From Fictibacillus sp. BK138 (GTDB lineage: Bacteria; Bacillota; Bacilli; Bacillales; Fictibacillaceae), in contig NZ_SGXL01000001.1 of the NCBI RefSeq assembly GCF_004216955.1, forward strand, positions 2,982,061 through 3,046,060: a DNA stretch of 64,000 nt. Reading direction: 5' to 3'. Below, piece by piece: positions 1 through 8,005 of the stretch; the first letter of the stretch is position 1; each line of letters begins with the position of its first letter. The notes under the pieces are model-generated. The model was not told the DNA's origin and ran no database searches. It was given only the letters and a program-made list of their open reading frames with translations. The translations under genes and the position numbers were made by a program.

Positions 1-116
1 CTCAGAAAGCGCTCGTAAATCTCAGAAAGCGCTCGTAAATCTCAGAAAGCGCTCGTAAATCTCAGAAAGCGCTCGTAAATCTCAGAAAGCGCTCGTAAAT
101 CTCAGAAAGCGCTCGT
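1..116. repeat. Tandem array A, 20-bp unit
   Basis: Five perfect copies of CTCAGAAAGCGCTCGTAAAT and a sixth that diverges after GCTCGTT. The array touches the left window edge, so its full length is unknown. Each unit holds two similar ~10-bp halves (CTCAGAAAGCG and CTCGTAAAT). The last copy runs straight into a strong inverted repeat. No protein or RNA family explains it. The unit length matches four other intergenic arrays in this window although the sequences differ. Confidence 0.95.
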
Positions 117-147
117 TCAGCGAGGAAAATTCCTCGCGAACGAGCGC
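109..147. other. Long inverted repeat closing array A
   Basis: GCGCTCGTT (109-117) pairs with AACGAGCGC (139-147), and CGAGGAA (121-127) pairs with TTCCTCG (130-136). The outer arm is the GCGCTCG core of the array unit, so the array ends in a hairpin built partly from its own repeat. No T-run follows on either side, so it is not a standard terminator. Confidence 0.85.
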
Positions 148-166
148 CAAATTCCCTAAACAAAAT

Positions 167-215
167 AAAAACCGGCTTCTTCAGGTCATAAACATAACCT
201 GAATAGCCGGTTTCA
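167..215 (-). terminator. Terminator of the nitroreductase gene
   Basis: Inverted repeat AAACCGGCT...AGCCGGTTT with inner TTCAGGT/ACCTGAA pairing. The A-rich left side gives a U-tract on the minus strand, just after the stop at 218. Confidence 0.85.
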
Positions 216-217
216 TT

Positions 218-865
218 TTAATCTACATACGTTACGATCTCTTCAACTGCTTTACGAGCCAGTTTTTTTGGCTGATCTTGCGGATGGCCGAGTGAGATTA
301 CCATGTTGATCTGCTTCTGAGCAGGTATATCTAAATAATCACGGATCGCATCCTGTGCTAATAAAACAGGACCCGTCATCGGGCATGACCCTAGACCGCG
401 CGCATGGGCTGCGAGCATCAGATTCTGAATAGCAAGACAGCTGCTCTTGATGCCTTCTTCTTCCCAGACGGACTCTTCTGCAAGCTCGATCGGATCAAAG
501 ATTTTCTCACGAAACTTCGATTCATACGGAGTGGCTAAACAAATGATTAACACAGGAGCTCCCGAGAACGCTGTAGCATACGGACCGAATGAACGTGTCA
601 GCAGTTTCGCTTCCTTCGTCTTCCCGTTCTCTTCTGCTTTTGCCGCTAGTTTGTGAATGGCATCCCAAGTCATTTCCTCAATCTTTTTCACTTTATCTCT
701 GTTACGAATCACAATAAATTCCCACGTCTGCGAGTTTGTGTCACTAGGTGCATACCGGGCACAGTCCATGATTTCGTATAGATCTTCCTCTGCCACACCT
801 TCATCTGTAAACTTACGGACGCTTCTTCTGCCGTGTACAATCTCTTTAAAATCTTCGTATTTCAT
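218..865 (-). CDS. Nitroreductase family protein
   Basis: FMN-dependent NAD(P)H nitroreductase/quinone reductase type enzyme of about 215 residues, the usual family length. The FMN-phosphate contact motif RRSVRKF lies near residue 13, the conserved segment ARYAPSDTNSQTWEF near 36-50, and the GSCPMTG loop near 160. The chosen ATG at 865 has AGAGGAG 6 nt upstream; a GTG six codons earlier overlaps that ribosome-binding site and is unlikely. It is transcribed alone, with its own terminator. A second family member with the same SCPMTG loop lies at the right end of the window. The substrate cannot be read from the sequence; it could be nitro compounds, quinones or flavins. Confidence 0.9.
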   Translation of the reverse strand: MKYEDFKEIVHGRRSVRKFTDEGVAEEDLYEIMDCARYAPSDTNSQTWEFIVIRNRDKVKKIEEMTWDAIHKLAAKAEENGKTKEAKLLTRSFGPYATAFSGAPVLIICLATPYESKFREKIFDPIELAEESVWEEEGIKSSCLAIQNLMLAAHARGLGSCPMTGPVLLAQDAIRDYLDIPAQKQINMVISLGHPQDQPKKLARKAVEEIVTYVD

Positions 866-952
866 GTTTGTCTCCTCTGACACAATTAATAGTTAACTAC
901 TCGTATTATACAAAAGATTGGAATGACCTACAAAAAACGTTAAAAACAGTGC

Positions 953-1180
953 TTATTTCGCACTGTTTTTAGGGGATATTTCTTTATTTTTATTACCCTT
1001 AATCCTTAATCCGACAGCGATTAGAGACGCTCCTAACAAAACACTGACGATGTAAAGTGAATCCGTATTAAAGCTGCCCTGCTGCACCACTGCTTTTTCC
1101 GCTTGGTTTCCAATAAAAAATGTACTGATTAGAACAATAACACCAGCTGTGATCAATCCTGCCTTGATCCATGGTTTCAT
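953..1180 (-). CDS. Small two-helix membrane protein, unknown
   Basis: About 75 residues with two predicted membrane helices (roughly 6-24 and 40-60) and a short polar tail rich in Lys and Asn. Start at ATG 1180 because AAGGTGG lies 8 nt upstream; the GTG at 1192 falls inside that ribosome-binding site. No family recognised. It stands between the nitroreductase and another membrane protein, both on the same strand, with no sign of an operon. Confidence 0.6.
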   Translation of the reverse strand: MKPWIKAGLITAGVIVLISTFFIGNQAEKAVVQQGSFNTDSLYIVSVLLGASLIAVGLRIKGNKNKEISPKNSAK

Positions 1181-1266
1181 ATTCAAAACCACCTTTTCCC
1201 TTTTACATCTAACATATTCGAGGGAAAAAACAGAATACCTTTTTCAATAAAAACAAATCATTTGCA

Positions 1267-1788
1267 CTAGTTTGCTTTACGCAAGTTCATTTTCTTCTCT
1301 ACAAAAGACCGCACTTCATCTTCTACCTTTTTCTTAATAATAAATTCAACATAACGGCTCCCGGTATGGAAGCGGACAAGTCCCCAGCTTGGATAACCTG
1401 GGTTCTCTGCTTGCAGACCTGTTATCCATTCAACTGAATCAACCTGTCTCCACTCGTAGAAATGTTTTGCAGAAACGATGCCGTTTTTGCCAATAGCACC
1501 GCGCCAAATCTGCGTAAAATACAAGAAGATTAACAATAAAATCAAAATAAGCATCATGATGTTTACAATTAAGGATAACTTTAAGAAACTAAAGCCTTGC
1601 GTAATAATCGCAAAAATCACAATCTCATTCGTCCAAAAATTCTTTTGCGTATATTCTCCGCTATAAGATAATCCATAGACTGGCTCTGATTTCTTTTTAT
1701 CATGTATGTTCTTAAAAAAATAATAGATCGCTGTTCCGATACCTGCGGAAATGATAATACCAAACACAACATCTAAGATGGTCCCCAA
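1267..1788 (-). CDS. Membrane protein, unknown, probable TTG start
   Basis: A protein of about 173 residues with one N-terminal helix (residues ~6-22), a pair of hydrophobic stretches near 60-100, and a soluble C-terminal part (HFYEWRQVDSVEWI...) that resembles PH-like or DUF5673-type membrane-attached domains. That resemblance is weak. The open frame extends 20 codons upstream to another TTG, but only the TTG at 1788 has a good ribosome-binding site (GGGGGAG, 6 nt). No function can be given. Confidence 0.6.
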   Translation of the reverse strand: MGTILDVVFGIIISAGIGTAIYYFFKNIHDKKKSEPVYGLSYSGEYTQKNFWTNEIVIFAIITQGFSFLKLSLIVNIMMLILILLLIFLYFTQIWRGAIGKNGIVSAKHFYEWRQVDSVEWITGLQAENPGYPSWGLVRFHTGSRYVEFIIKKKVEDEVRSFVEKKMNLRKAN

Positions 1789-1870
1789 GAATATCTCCCC
1801 CTGTTCTCTCTGTATAGTATAACGTTTTTGGAATGGTAAAAGTTTCAAGTAAAAAACGCTGAAAGCAAGT

Positions 1871-2494
1871 TCAGCGTTTGAAAAACCATTTGTATGTTTT
1901 TATGCTCAGCAGGTTTAGGAATAAACCACCGGCAAGTCCAGCAATCATATCGAGAATATAGTGGATCCCTAGCTTTACACGACTGACTCCAATCATAATC
2001 AAAAAAAGGAATGAGACTAAAAGAGCCCACAAGTTTCTCCACATTCCTGATAAAAAGAGTAATAATCCATAAAACCCTGCAGCGTTCATTGTATGTGCAC
2101 TTGGATATCCATACTTGCTTGCTTTAATTAATCGTTCCCATTCAGGAGGCTTTCTTTTAAACAACTGTTTAAAAAGTGCATTCAAAATCCTTATACCAAT
2201 CACATTGAAAAGAATCAATTTGCTCTTGTCCCGATTCCCTGTATTTTGATAGCTGAAGAACAGCATCAGCCCAAGCGGAACTGTAAAAAATCCTGAACTG
2301 AGACGGGAGAAAATCACCATTAAAGGATTTGATAAAGTGTCTGAATCATAGATCGAACGACTCCACCTTTTATCTAGGGAGCGGTAGGGTTCTTGATTTC
2401 TGATTATCGTTAAAAACGCAAAAAATCCACCTGTAAACACCAGGCCTAGTAAAGGAAGCAGTGTATTACTTGTTCTCTTTTTTCGCCATAACAT
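1871..2494 (-). CDS. PAP2-family membrane phosphatase
   Basis: Integral membrane phosphatase of the PAP2 type, 207 residues with about five or six helices. The three phosphatase motifs are visible in order: FKRKPP (motif 1, Lys in place of the usual Arg), GYPSAHT (motif 2) and SRVKLGIHYILD (motif 3, matching SR-x5-H-x3-D). Such proteins dephosphorylate undecaprenyl-diphosphate, phosphatidylglycerophosphate or other lipid phosphates on the outer face of the membrane. The window also has the unrelated UppP enzyme, so a role in recycling the same carrier lipid is possible but unproven. Confidence 0.85.
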   Translation of the reverse strand: MLWRKKRTSNTLLPLLGLVFTGGFFAFLTIIRNQEPYRSLDKRWSRSIYDSDTLSNPLMVIFSRLSSGFFTVPLGLMLFFSYQNTGNRDKSKLILFNVIGIRILNALFKQLFKRKPPEWERLIKASKYGYPSAHTMNAAGFYGLLLFLSGMWRNLWALLVSFLFLIMIGVSRVKLGIHYILDMIAGLAGGLFLNLLSIKTYKWFFKR

Positions 2495-2561
2495 ATAACA
2501 TCACCCTGCTTAGGTCAAAGTTTGAGTTTATTTTCTCCGTTGACTTGTTTTCTATTCCAAT

Positions 2562-2589
2562 AAAAAAGAGCACCCTCTCGTGGCGCTCT
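2562..2589 (-). terminator. Terminator of the stress-protein gene
   Basis: On the minus strand, AGAGCGCC...GGGTGCTCT is followed by TTTTTTATT, just after the stop at 2603. Confidence 0.85.
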
Positions 2590-2602
2590 GTCTATCAATT
2601 GT

Positions 2603-3034
2603 TTATTTATGTTCGACCATCACGATAATTTTCCCGTCTTCTAGATCCTGCATATAACGTTCTGCATCATCTTCTGAAACATCCATTTTCACAAGAATTT
2701 CTTTCATATCGTTTTCCACGTCATCAAACATTGAGGCAAAAGGACCTGCAGCCAACAATGGTCCTACTCCTGGCACTCCGAGTCCCGGAACGGCAATTCC
2801 TCCGCCGATACCAGTTAAAAAGCCTGCGATCGTACCATATGTAGCACTATCCATATCATCGTCCAGCACTTTTTCTTCATTTACGTGTGTTTCATCGGCT
2901 ACATTGTCAACGATCTCGTCATCTTTAGCTACGATCGAAATTTCTGATGCTTTATAGCCTTTTTCAACAAGTGCTTTAATCGCACCTACCGCCTCTTCTT
3001 CTCTCGCATATGTACCGATAATATCTTTTTTCAT
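2603..3034 (-). CDS. General stress protein, YflT/GSP17M-like
   Basis: A 143-residue protein. The N-terminal ~65 residues (IGTYAREEEAVGAIKALVEKG...) match the heat-induced stress protein YflT domain. The middle is glycine-rich and hydrophobic (GTIAGFLTGIGGG... to GPLLAAGP), and the C-terminus is acidic (DDAERYMQDLEDGKI). ATG 3034 has GGAGGG 7 nt upstream; the TTG five codons earlier overlaps this site. A well-formed sigma-B promoter (3069-3094) lies upstream, which fits a general stress gene. The molecular function of the family is not known. Confidence 0.85.
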   Translation of the reverse strand: MKKDIIGTYAREEEAVGAIKALVEKGYKASEISIVAKDDEIVDNVADETHVNEEKVLDDDMDSATYGTIAGFLTGIGGGIAVPGLGVPGVGPLLAAGPFASMFDDVENDMKEILVKMDVSEDDAERYMQDLEDGKIIVMVEHK

Positions 3035-3068
3035 CTGTTTTCCCTCCAAACGGGTTCTTTACAAGTAG

Positions 3069-3094
3069 GTTCCCCTGTTCAGAGGGTTTTAAAC
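3069..3094 (-). promoter_or_regulatory. Sigma-B promoter of the YflT-like gene
   Basis: On the minus strand: GTTTAA, 14-nt spacer, GGGAAC. This matches the sigma-B consensus GTTTAA-N12-15-GGGWAW at nearly every position. It ends about 35 nt before the start codon and lies directly behind the corA stop codon. Confidence 0.75.
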
Positions 3095-3100
3095 AGTGTG

Positions 3101-4054
3101 TTAATCCTGCTCAAACCAGCCTTTTTTCTTAAACCATAAAGACATCATAATTCCTAACAAAATCATAACTCCGAGTACATAAAAGTACCCATACTCTGAT
3201 TTCAGTTCCGGCATGTTAATGAAGTTCATCCCATAGAGACCCGCGATAAAAGTTAGAGGCATGAAGATTGTCGTTATGACCGTCAATGTTTTCATGATGT
3301 TGTTCATCCGGTATGAGTTAAGAGATATATAGTTGTCGCGGATATCTGATGTCATCTCACGAGCAGAAGTCATCATGTCTGTTAAACGGAGAAGGTGGTC
3401 GTAGATATCATGAAAATAAGAACGTTCTTCTGCATCCAGCCCAACGCGCTTGGACTCCAGCATGCGATAAAGAAGTTCACGCATAGGTACAACCGTTTTC
3501 CGCAATGAAAGGAGATCTGCACGAATATCAAAGATCTGGTTGATCAGTTTAGGTGCTTCATCATCCTCGTTGCTCTCAATCGAGATAACGCGCTCTTCAA
3601 GTTTATGCATGATGGGAAAATACATATCCACAAGCTTATCCATTAATTTATGAATGAGTTCATTTTTCCCAAGTTCAGGCGGAACCACCTTTAATCCTTT
3701 CACATAGTTCCAAACAAAATCGATCTCTGGAACTTCTGTTTTATGAAAGGTGACCACCATATTTTTTTTAGTGAAGAAATCTACTTCGGTTGCTTCGAGA
3801 GTTTTTTCATCCAGTGCATGAACAACGTAAAACAAATGCTCTTCGTAAAACTCTACTTTTGGTCTTTGCAAATTATTAACGCAGTCTTCTACTGCCAGCG
3901 GGTGGAAATTAAAAAATGACCGCAGCAAGTCCGTTTCTTTTTTTATCGGGCTGTCAAAATCAACCCACACCCAGTCTGCCTGGATTTCATTTAAGCGCTC
4001 TAATGGCGGATTTATGATTACTTTACGATCAAATACCGCTAACGTTCGAATCAT
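3101..4054 (-). CDS. corA: CorA-family magnesium/cobalt transporter
   Basis: 317 residues, the normal CorA length. A large soluble N-terminal domain is followed by a long helix and two C-terminal membrane helices. The signature GMN is at residues 275-277 at the end of the first helix (FIAGLYGMNF), and the tail is basic (WFKKKGWFEQD). CorA pentamers carry Mg2+ and other divalent ions into the cytoplasm down the membrane potential. AGAAGGG lies 7 nt upstream of the ATG. It appears to be a single-gene unit. Confidence 0.95.
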   Translation of the reverse strand: MIRTLAVFDRKVIINPPLERLNEIQADWVWVDFDSPIKKETDLLRSFFNFHPLAVEDCVNNLQRPKVEFYEEHLFYVVHALDEKTLEATEVDFFTKKNMVVTFHKTEVPEIDFVWNYVKGLKVVPPELGKNELIHKLMDKLVDMYFPIMHKLEERVISIESNEDDEAPKLINQIFDIRADLLSLRKTVVPMRELLYRMLESKRVGLDAEERSYFHDIYDHLLRLTDMMTSAREMTSDIRDNYISLNSYRMNNIMKTLTVITTIFMPLTFIAGLYGMNFINMPELKSEYGYFYVLGVMILLGIMMSLWFKKKGWFEQD

Positions 4055-4220
4055 AGGCAGCCCTTCTCTCTTTTCTTTTTATTATCATTACCCTTTTTGC
4101 CATAATGATTGAGCATTCATTTACAATAATGCAGGAATGAGTTTTTTCAAGAAAAGAACAAAAACGAATAATGGAAAAAGTGCTGCACCCTAAGCTACTT
4201 GTTTAGCGCATTTATAAGCT

Positions 4221-4254
4221 AAAAAAACCTTAGCCTGATGTTATCGGGCAAGGT
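4221..4254 (-). terminator. Terminator of the VanW gene
   Basis: Minus-strand ACCTTGCCCGAT...ATCAGGCTAAGGT stem followed by TTTTTTTA. Confidence 0.8.
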
Positions 4255-4258
4255 AATT

Positions 4259-5086
4259 TTATGCTTCTTTTTGAGAGGATTCTAGTAAAGGTTCATACAT
4301 CATGATGGCATGGTTTTCAGTCACATATTCATCGTCGATCTGCTTCTTTTGACGGTTAAATACTTTTCGGTGAATGAGGTTGTGCCGGAGATAACCTCCC
4401 CAATATGCAGGTGTAATCCAATGTTCTTTCTCATACACTTCGTAACTTTGTAAGGGTTCCTGATCTGACCGCCATTCACCTACTAGGTGTGTATCCGTTA
4501 AATATAGATGAAGCTGATATGTATTTTCTGTATGGTTAGTGATTTGCAGGTCCAAGTAATTATAGGCACATGTCGCTCCGCTTCCAAACGGCTGCGTTCT
4601 TTTGGAATCTGGAAACACATCATAACTGTGCCGATGACGTTCGGTAACGGTTAATGGTGTATGAAGCGTCATCCAGTAAATTAGATTAGATAACTGACAG
4701 AGTCCACCCCCAGTTCCCTTCTTGAACTTCCCATAAAAAAGCACCATTCCATCCACATACCCTTTTGCTTTAGTTGTCGTGCCAATACCTTTCCAATACG
4801 AAAAGGTTTCTCCTGGTTTTACTATCATCCCATTTAAGTGCTGTATCGCGATTTTAAGATTTTTTACCTTATTATGTTGATACCACATTTCTACATCCTT
4901 AAGCTTACGAAGAAGAATGGTTTGATGTGTAAAACTGACAAAAGGCAGTTTTTCATTTTTTATGGTTTTCGCGTATTTTTTCTTATCTGTATACCATTCC
5001 AGAAATCGCTTAAACGTATAATACTTTTTGCCTAGCGAAATTCGAAATGCAGATCTTTGCTTAGGACGCAGTTCGAAATGGTTCAT
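4259..5086 (-). CDS. VanW family protein
   Basis: About 275 residues with the VanW core: LNGMIVKPGETFSYWKGIG, then GTGGGLCQLSNLIYW near residue 145 with its conserved Cys, and HRHSYDVFPDSKRTQPFGSGAT. VanW proteins occur in vancomycin-resistance clusters and widely in ordinary Firmicutes; their biochemical function is unknown. No vanHAX-like genes are near, so this is a housekeeping-type VanW, not evidence of resistance. Start at ATG 5086 (AAAGGGG 8 nt upstream). The frame continues 23 codons upstream through a GGGGACAGTCCCC palindrome that is better read as an intergenic repeat. Confidence 0.9.
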   Translation of the reverse strand: MNHFELRPKQRSAFRISLGKKYYTFKRFLEWYTDKKKYAKTIKNEKLPFVSFTHQTILLRKLKDVEMWYQHNKVKNLKIAIQHLNGMIVKPGETFSYWKGIGTTTKAKGYVDGMVLFYGKFKKGTGGGLCQLSNLIYWMTLHTPLTVTERHRHSYDVFPDSKRTQPFGSGATCAYNYLDLQITNHTENTYQLHLYLTDTHLVGEWRSDQEPLQSYEVYEKEHWITPAYWGGYLRHNLIHRKVFNRQKKQIDDEYVTENHAIMMYEPLLESSQKEA

Positions 5087-5133
5087 CCTGTTAACCCCTT
5101 TTACACGATCTTGTCGCGGGAAATAAATTGTGT

Positions 5134-5146
5134 GGGGACAGTCCCC
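5134..5146. repeat. Short palindrome GGGGACAGTCCCC
   Basis: Perfect arms GGGGAC/GTCCCC around one base. Related GGGGTC-type palindromes lie at 7892-7918 and 24154-24166. These look like members of a small interspersed repeat family. Confidence 0.6.
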
Positions 5147-5190
5147 ATTTCCCATTTTATTCTAATTCTTCATTTACCATTTATTTTCCT

Positions 5191-5218
5191 TTGATTTTTG
5201 AGTTATAGTGTATATGCT
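5191..5218 (+). promoter_or_regulatory. Possible sigma-A promoter of the permease pair
   Basis: TTGATT, 16-nt spacer, TATGCT, about 75 nt before the start at 5295. A moderate match with no operator recognised; I saw no Zur-type palindrome. Confidence 0.4.
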
Positions 5219-5294
5219 GTAAGTGGATTATTATATTTATGAGGTTTATATTTATATGAGTTAAATAAGTTTACGAGTTTGGAGGTTATTTTGG

Positions 5295-6206
5295 ATGCTC
5301 GACAAAACGTTTTTACAAATGAATACGGTATTTATAAGCATCCTCATTGAAGCACTTCCTTTTGTTCTTATAGGAGTGCTCATTGCCGGAGTTATTCAGA
5401 TGTTTGTTACCGAAGAGATGGTGGCACGCATCATGCCGAAAAATAAAGTGCTGGCTGTTTTGTTTGCAGCTTTTTTAGGTGCGATCTTCCCTGCCTGTGA
5501 ATGCGGCATTGTCCCCATCACGCGCAGATTAATCGCAAAAGGGGTTCCTGTTTTTGCAGCGATCCCATTTATGCTTACAGGTCCTATCATTAATCCTGTT
5601 GTTTTATTCTCTACTTTTGTTGCTTTCGGGAATCAATGGGACGTAATGATTTACAGAGGCGGACTTGCGATGGTTGTCGCTGTACTAGTTGGATTTCTTC
5701 TCGCCGTTCAATTTAAGAATGCAAAAGTACTTAAAAACGAAATTTATCATTTGTCTAAGAATCCTGCAGCTAATGAAACCGCTGCAGCGATCGAAGCACA
5801 GCCTTTTTCTTTTTTCAGCAAACTTAAAGGAACATTCGTACATGCGGTTGAAGAATTTTTCTCTGTTGGAAAGTACCTTGTCATCGGTGCTTTAATTGCA
5901 GCAGGAATGCAGACGTACGTAAAGACATCTACGCTTTTAGCGATCGGACAAGGTGAGATGTCATCATCCCTTGTGATGATGGGCTTGGCTTTCGTATTAT
6001 CGCTTTGTTCTGAAGCCGATGCATTTATTGCATCTTCCTTCCAAAGCACCTTTACAATCGGTTCCATCGTGGCGTTTTTAGTGTACGGACCGATGCTAGA
6101 TGTTAAAAACGTGCTCATGATGCTCGCTGCTTTTAAGAAGAAATTAGTTCTAAGCCTTATTGGATATATAACCGTGCTTGTATTGATCGGATCATTATTC
6201 TTATAA
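5295..6206 (+). CDS. YraQ/YcgR-family permease
   Basis: 303-residue integral membrane protein with about eight helices. The family signature PACECGIVPITRRL carries C68-x-C70, followed by FMLTGPIINPVV near 97; the second half repeats the theme with LSLCSEADAFIASSF near 238. Two such halves are typical of the SO_0444/DUF318 permease family, suspected metal or small-molecule exporters with thiol ligands. The start has GGAGG 9 nt upstream. The partner gene begins 18 nt after its stop, so the two form an operon. The substrate is not established; the Cys pair here and the His-rich partner suggest a metal. Confidence 0.88.
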   Translation: MLDKTFLQMNTVFISILIEALPFVLIGVLIAGVIQMFVTEEMVARIMPKNKVLAVLFAAFLGAIFPACECGIVPITRRLIAKGVPVFAAIPFMLTGPIINPVVLFSTFVAFGNQWDVMIYRGGLAMVVAVLVGFLLAVQFKNAKVLKNEIYHLSKNPAANETAAAIEAQPFSFFSKLKGTFVHAVEEFFSVGKYLVIGALIAAGMQTYVKTSTLLAIGQGEMSSSLVMMGLAFVLSLCSEADAFIASSFQSTFTIGSIVAFLVYGPMLDVKNVLMMLAAFKKKLVLSLIGYITVLVLIGSLFL

Positions 6207-6223
6207 AAAGGAGGTGCCATTAC

Positions 6224-7081
6224 ATGATACGCATCCTAATTCTAATCGGATTCACCTTTTTGTTTATGCACCTGCATGCTACAGGTGATATTAGTAAATA
6301 CATCAACATGAAATATTCGTATATCTCTTTTTCAGCTATTTTTATCCTAGGTTTTCTGACGCTCGTCCAGTTCTATATATATGGAAAAAGCGAAGACGAT
6401 GATCACGAGCATGATGAAACATGCGCTGTGGATTGCGGCCACGATCATCACAAGAAGCCGTCACGATTAAAAAATATGACGGTGAACAGCATTCTGATCT
6501 TCCCAATCATTTCAGGGTTGTTCTTCCCAATCGCTTCTCTAGACTCAGAGACAGTTAAAACAAAAGGATTTCACTTTAAAGGTCTCGAGAACGAAGGTGA
6601 TTTTGGAGAGCATCAGTTCTTAAAACCTGACACTAGCGTGTATTACGGGAAAGAAAGCTACAACACCATTATGGATAAAGAGTTAAAGCCTTTTACAAAA
6701 GGCGATAAAGTCGTGCTTAACGACAAGAATTACCTGAAAGGAATGGAAAGCATCTATTATAAGCCGGGGATTTTCCTTGGAAAAGATGTTCAGTTTAAGG
6801 GCTTCACCTATAATGCGGAGGATCAATCAAAAACGAAAAGTAATGAGCTCTTTCTTCTCCGTTTTGGAGTGATTCATTGTATTGCAGATTCTGGGGTTTT
6901 CGGAATGATGGTTGAATTCCCAAAAGGGACTACATTCAAGAACGACAAATGGATCGAAGTCGATGGCACCATTGAAACGATGTATTATCAGCCCTTTAAA
7001 GCGGATATCCCTTATGTAAAAGTGAAAAGCTGGAAAGAGATCGACAAACCGGAAGAGGAATATGTTTATCGAGGGTATTAA
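6224..7081 (+). CDS. TIGR03943/YcgQ-family membrane protein
   Basis: 285 residues: two N-terminal helices (~3-20 and 33-52), a His/Asp/Cys-rich segment at ~58-77 (DDDHEHDETCAVDCGHDHH), a third helix (~88-105), then an extracytoplasmic domain with two GF-type repeats. This is the usual partner of the upstream permease (ycgR-ycgQ arrangement). The His/Cys cluster could bind Zn2+ or another soft metal; that is inference. GGAGGTG precedes the ATG, and a strong terminator closes the operon. Confidence 0.85.
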   Translation: MIRILILIGFTFLFMHLHATGDISKYINMKYSYISFSAIFILGFLTLVQFYIYGKSEDDDHEHDETCAVDCGHDHHKKPSRLKNMTVNSILIFPIISGLFFPIASLDSETVKTKGFHFKGLENEGDFGEHQFLKPDTSVYYGKESYNTIMDKELKPFTKGDKVVLNDKNYLKGMESIYYKPGIFLGKDVQFKGFTYNAEDQSKTKSNELFLLRFGVIHCIADSGVFGMMVEFPKGTTFKNDKWIEVDGTIETMYYQPFKADIPYVKVKSWKEIDKPEEEYVYRGY

Positions 7082-7082
7082 G

Positions 7083-7109
7083 AAACCGGACGGCTTCGTC
7101 CGGTTTTTC
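7083..7109 (+). terminator. Bidirectional terminator
   Basis: AAACCGGACG-GCTT-CGTCCGGTTTTT, between two convergent genes whose stops lie at 7081 and 7111. Confidence 0.92.
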
Positions 7110-7110
7110 T

Positions 7111-7821
7111 TTATATATTCTGCGATCGAATCAAGTTAACGACAATTTGGCCGAGCTGCCTACCGAGCGTGAGACCTTCATCATTATCCACTTTAAAGTG
7201 TACCCCTGCATACAGGCGGGACATCGCACACTCTTCCATCATTTGATTGATTCGAAATCTCTCTTGAGGAAAATAGTAACTCAAAACTGCTTCTGAGCAA
7301 CCAGCCATAACAGCATGTGCTGAAGGATATCCCGGAAAACGAGGAGTAAACAAAACCGGTACTAAATTGCGGTCATATTGACAAGGACGCGCCACATCCC
7401 AAAGATATTTAAAGTGCCATGCCATTACAAAAGCATCATTGATAGCCGCGTGATAAAAACCTAAAAACCTGGCAGCTTTCGTGGATGCAATACCATACGT
7501 TTCCATCATGTTATAGATGACTGGTATCAATTGCTTGCTGACCTCTCCTGTTCCCCAGCTTTGTGCGATCCGGATCTGCTGAGGGGTTATATTTTTAAGC
7601 GTTTGTTGGACTATTATGAGTTCACTTTCCCAATCAATCGTATTTGGATTTTTGATGTTCCACTGAATAGTCTGACCAAATGGATCTATAAAATCTTGAC
7701 CTCTTCTTGACACAAAAAACATCGGCCATGAACCCGCTTCTGGTGTAACAGCATTCATTGGGGGATATAGTTCTCCTGGGTAAGGAATTTGGGACCACCT
7801 TAAGTAATCTCTGCCGCTCAT
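7111..7821 (-). CDS. Vanadium-dependent haloperoxidase-like PAP2 protein
   Basis: 236 residues with no membrane helices. It shows the vanadate/phosphate pocket motifs of the PAP2/haloperoxidase superfamily: ARPCQYDR, then RFPGYPSAHAVMAGCSE near residue 165, then SRLYAGVHFKVDNDEG near 200. This soluble layout resembles bacterial vanadium haloperoxidase-like proteins more than membrane PAP2 lipid phosphatases. Whether it oxidises halides or acts as an acid phosphatase cannot be told from sequence. GGGGGAGG lies just upstream of the ATG. It is a single gene. Confidence 0.8.
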   Translation of the reverse strand: MSGRDYLRWSQIPYPGELYPPMNAVTPEAGSWPMFFVSRRGQDFIDPFGQTIQWNIKNPNTIDWESELIIVQQTLKNITPQQIRIAQSWGTGEVSKQLIPVIYNMMETYGIASTKAARFLGFYHAAINDAFVMAWHFKYLWDVARPCQYDRNLVPVLFTPRFPGYPSAHAVMAGCSEAVLSYYFPQERFRINQMMEECAMSRLYAGVHFKVDNDEGLTLGRQLGQIVVNLIRSQNI

Positions 7822-7891
7822 TGTACCTCCCCCTCAGAAGTTATTCATCATCCCATCATATGTGGGAAGGCAAATCCATTAGAACCGAAGA

Positions 7892-7918
7892 GGGGGTCTG
7901 ACCCGGGTCTGACCCCCT
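7892..7918. repeat. Duplicated GGGTCTGACCC palindrome
   Basis: Two GGGTCTGACCC-type half-elements are fused head to tail (GGGGGTCTGACCC then GGGTCTGACCCCC). It belongs with the single palindromes at 5134 and 24154 and lies between two divergent genes. Confidence 0.6.
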
Positions 7919-8005
7919 ACAATTCAGACACAATTCATACTAGGCAACCCGACTCATATTTGGTATCATTTTCCTTAAATCTCTCCGAGAAGGTGCTGAC
8001 CATTT

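Noticed and set aside
1-116. Possible CRISPR array
   Set aside because: Units are 20 bp and contiguous with no spacers; no cas genes in the window. Same argument for the other arrays.
4259-5086. Vancomycin-resistance cluster
   Set aside because: Only a VanW-type protein is present; no vanH, vanA/B, vanX or vanRS genes nearby.
4259-5155. Longer VanW protein starting at 5155
   Set aside because: The extra residues translate the GGGGACAGTCCCC palindrome; ATG 5086 has the ribosome-binding site.
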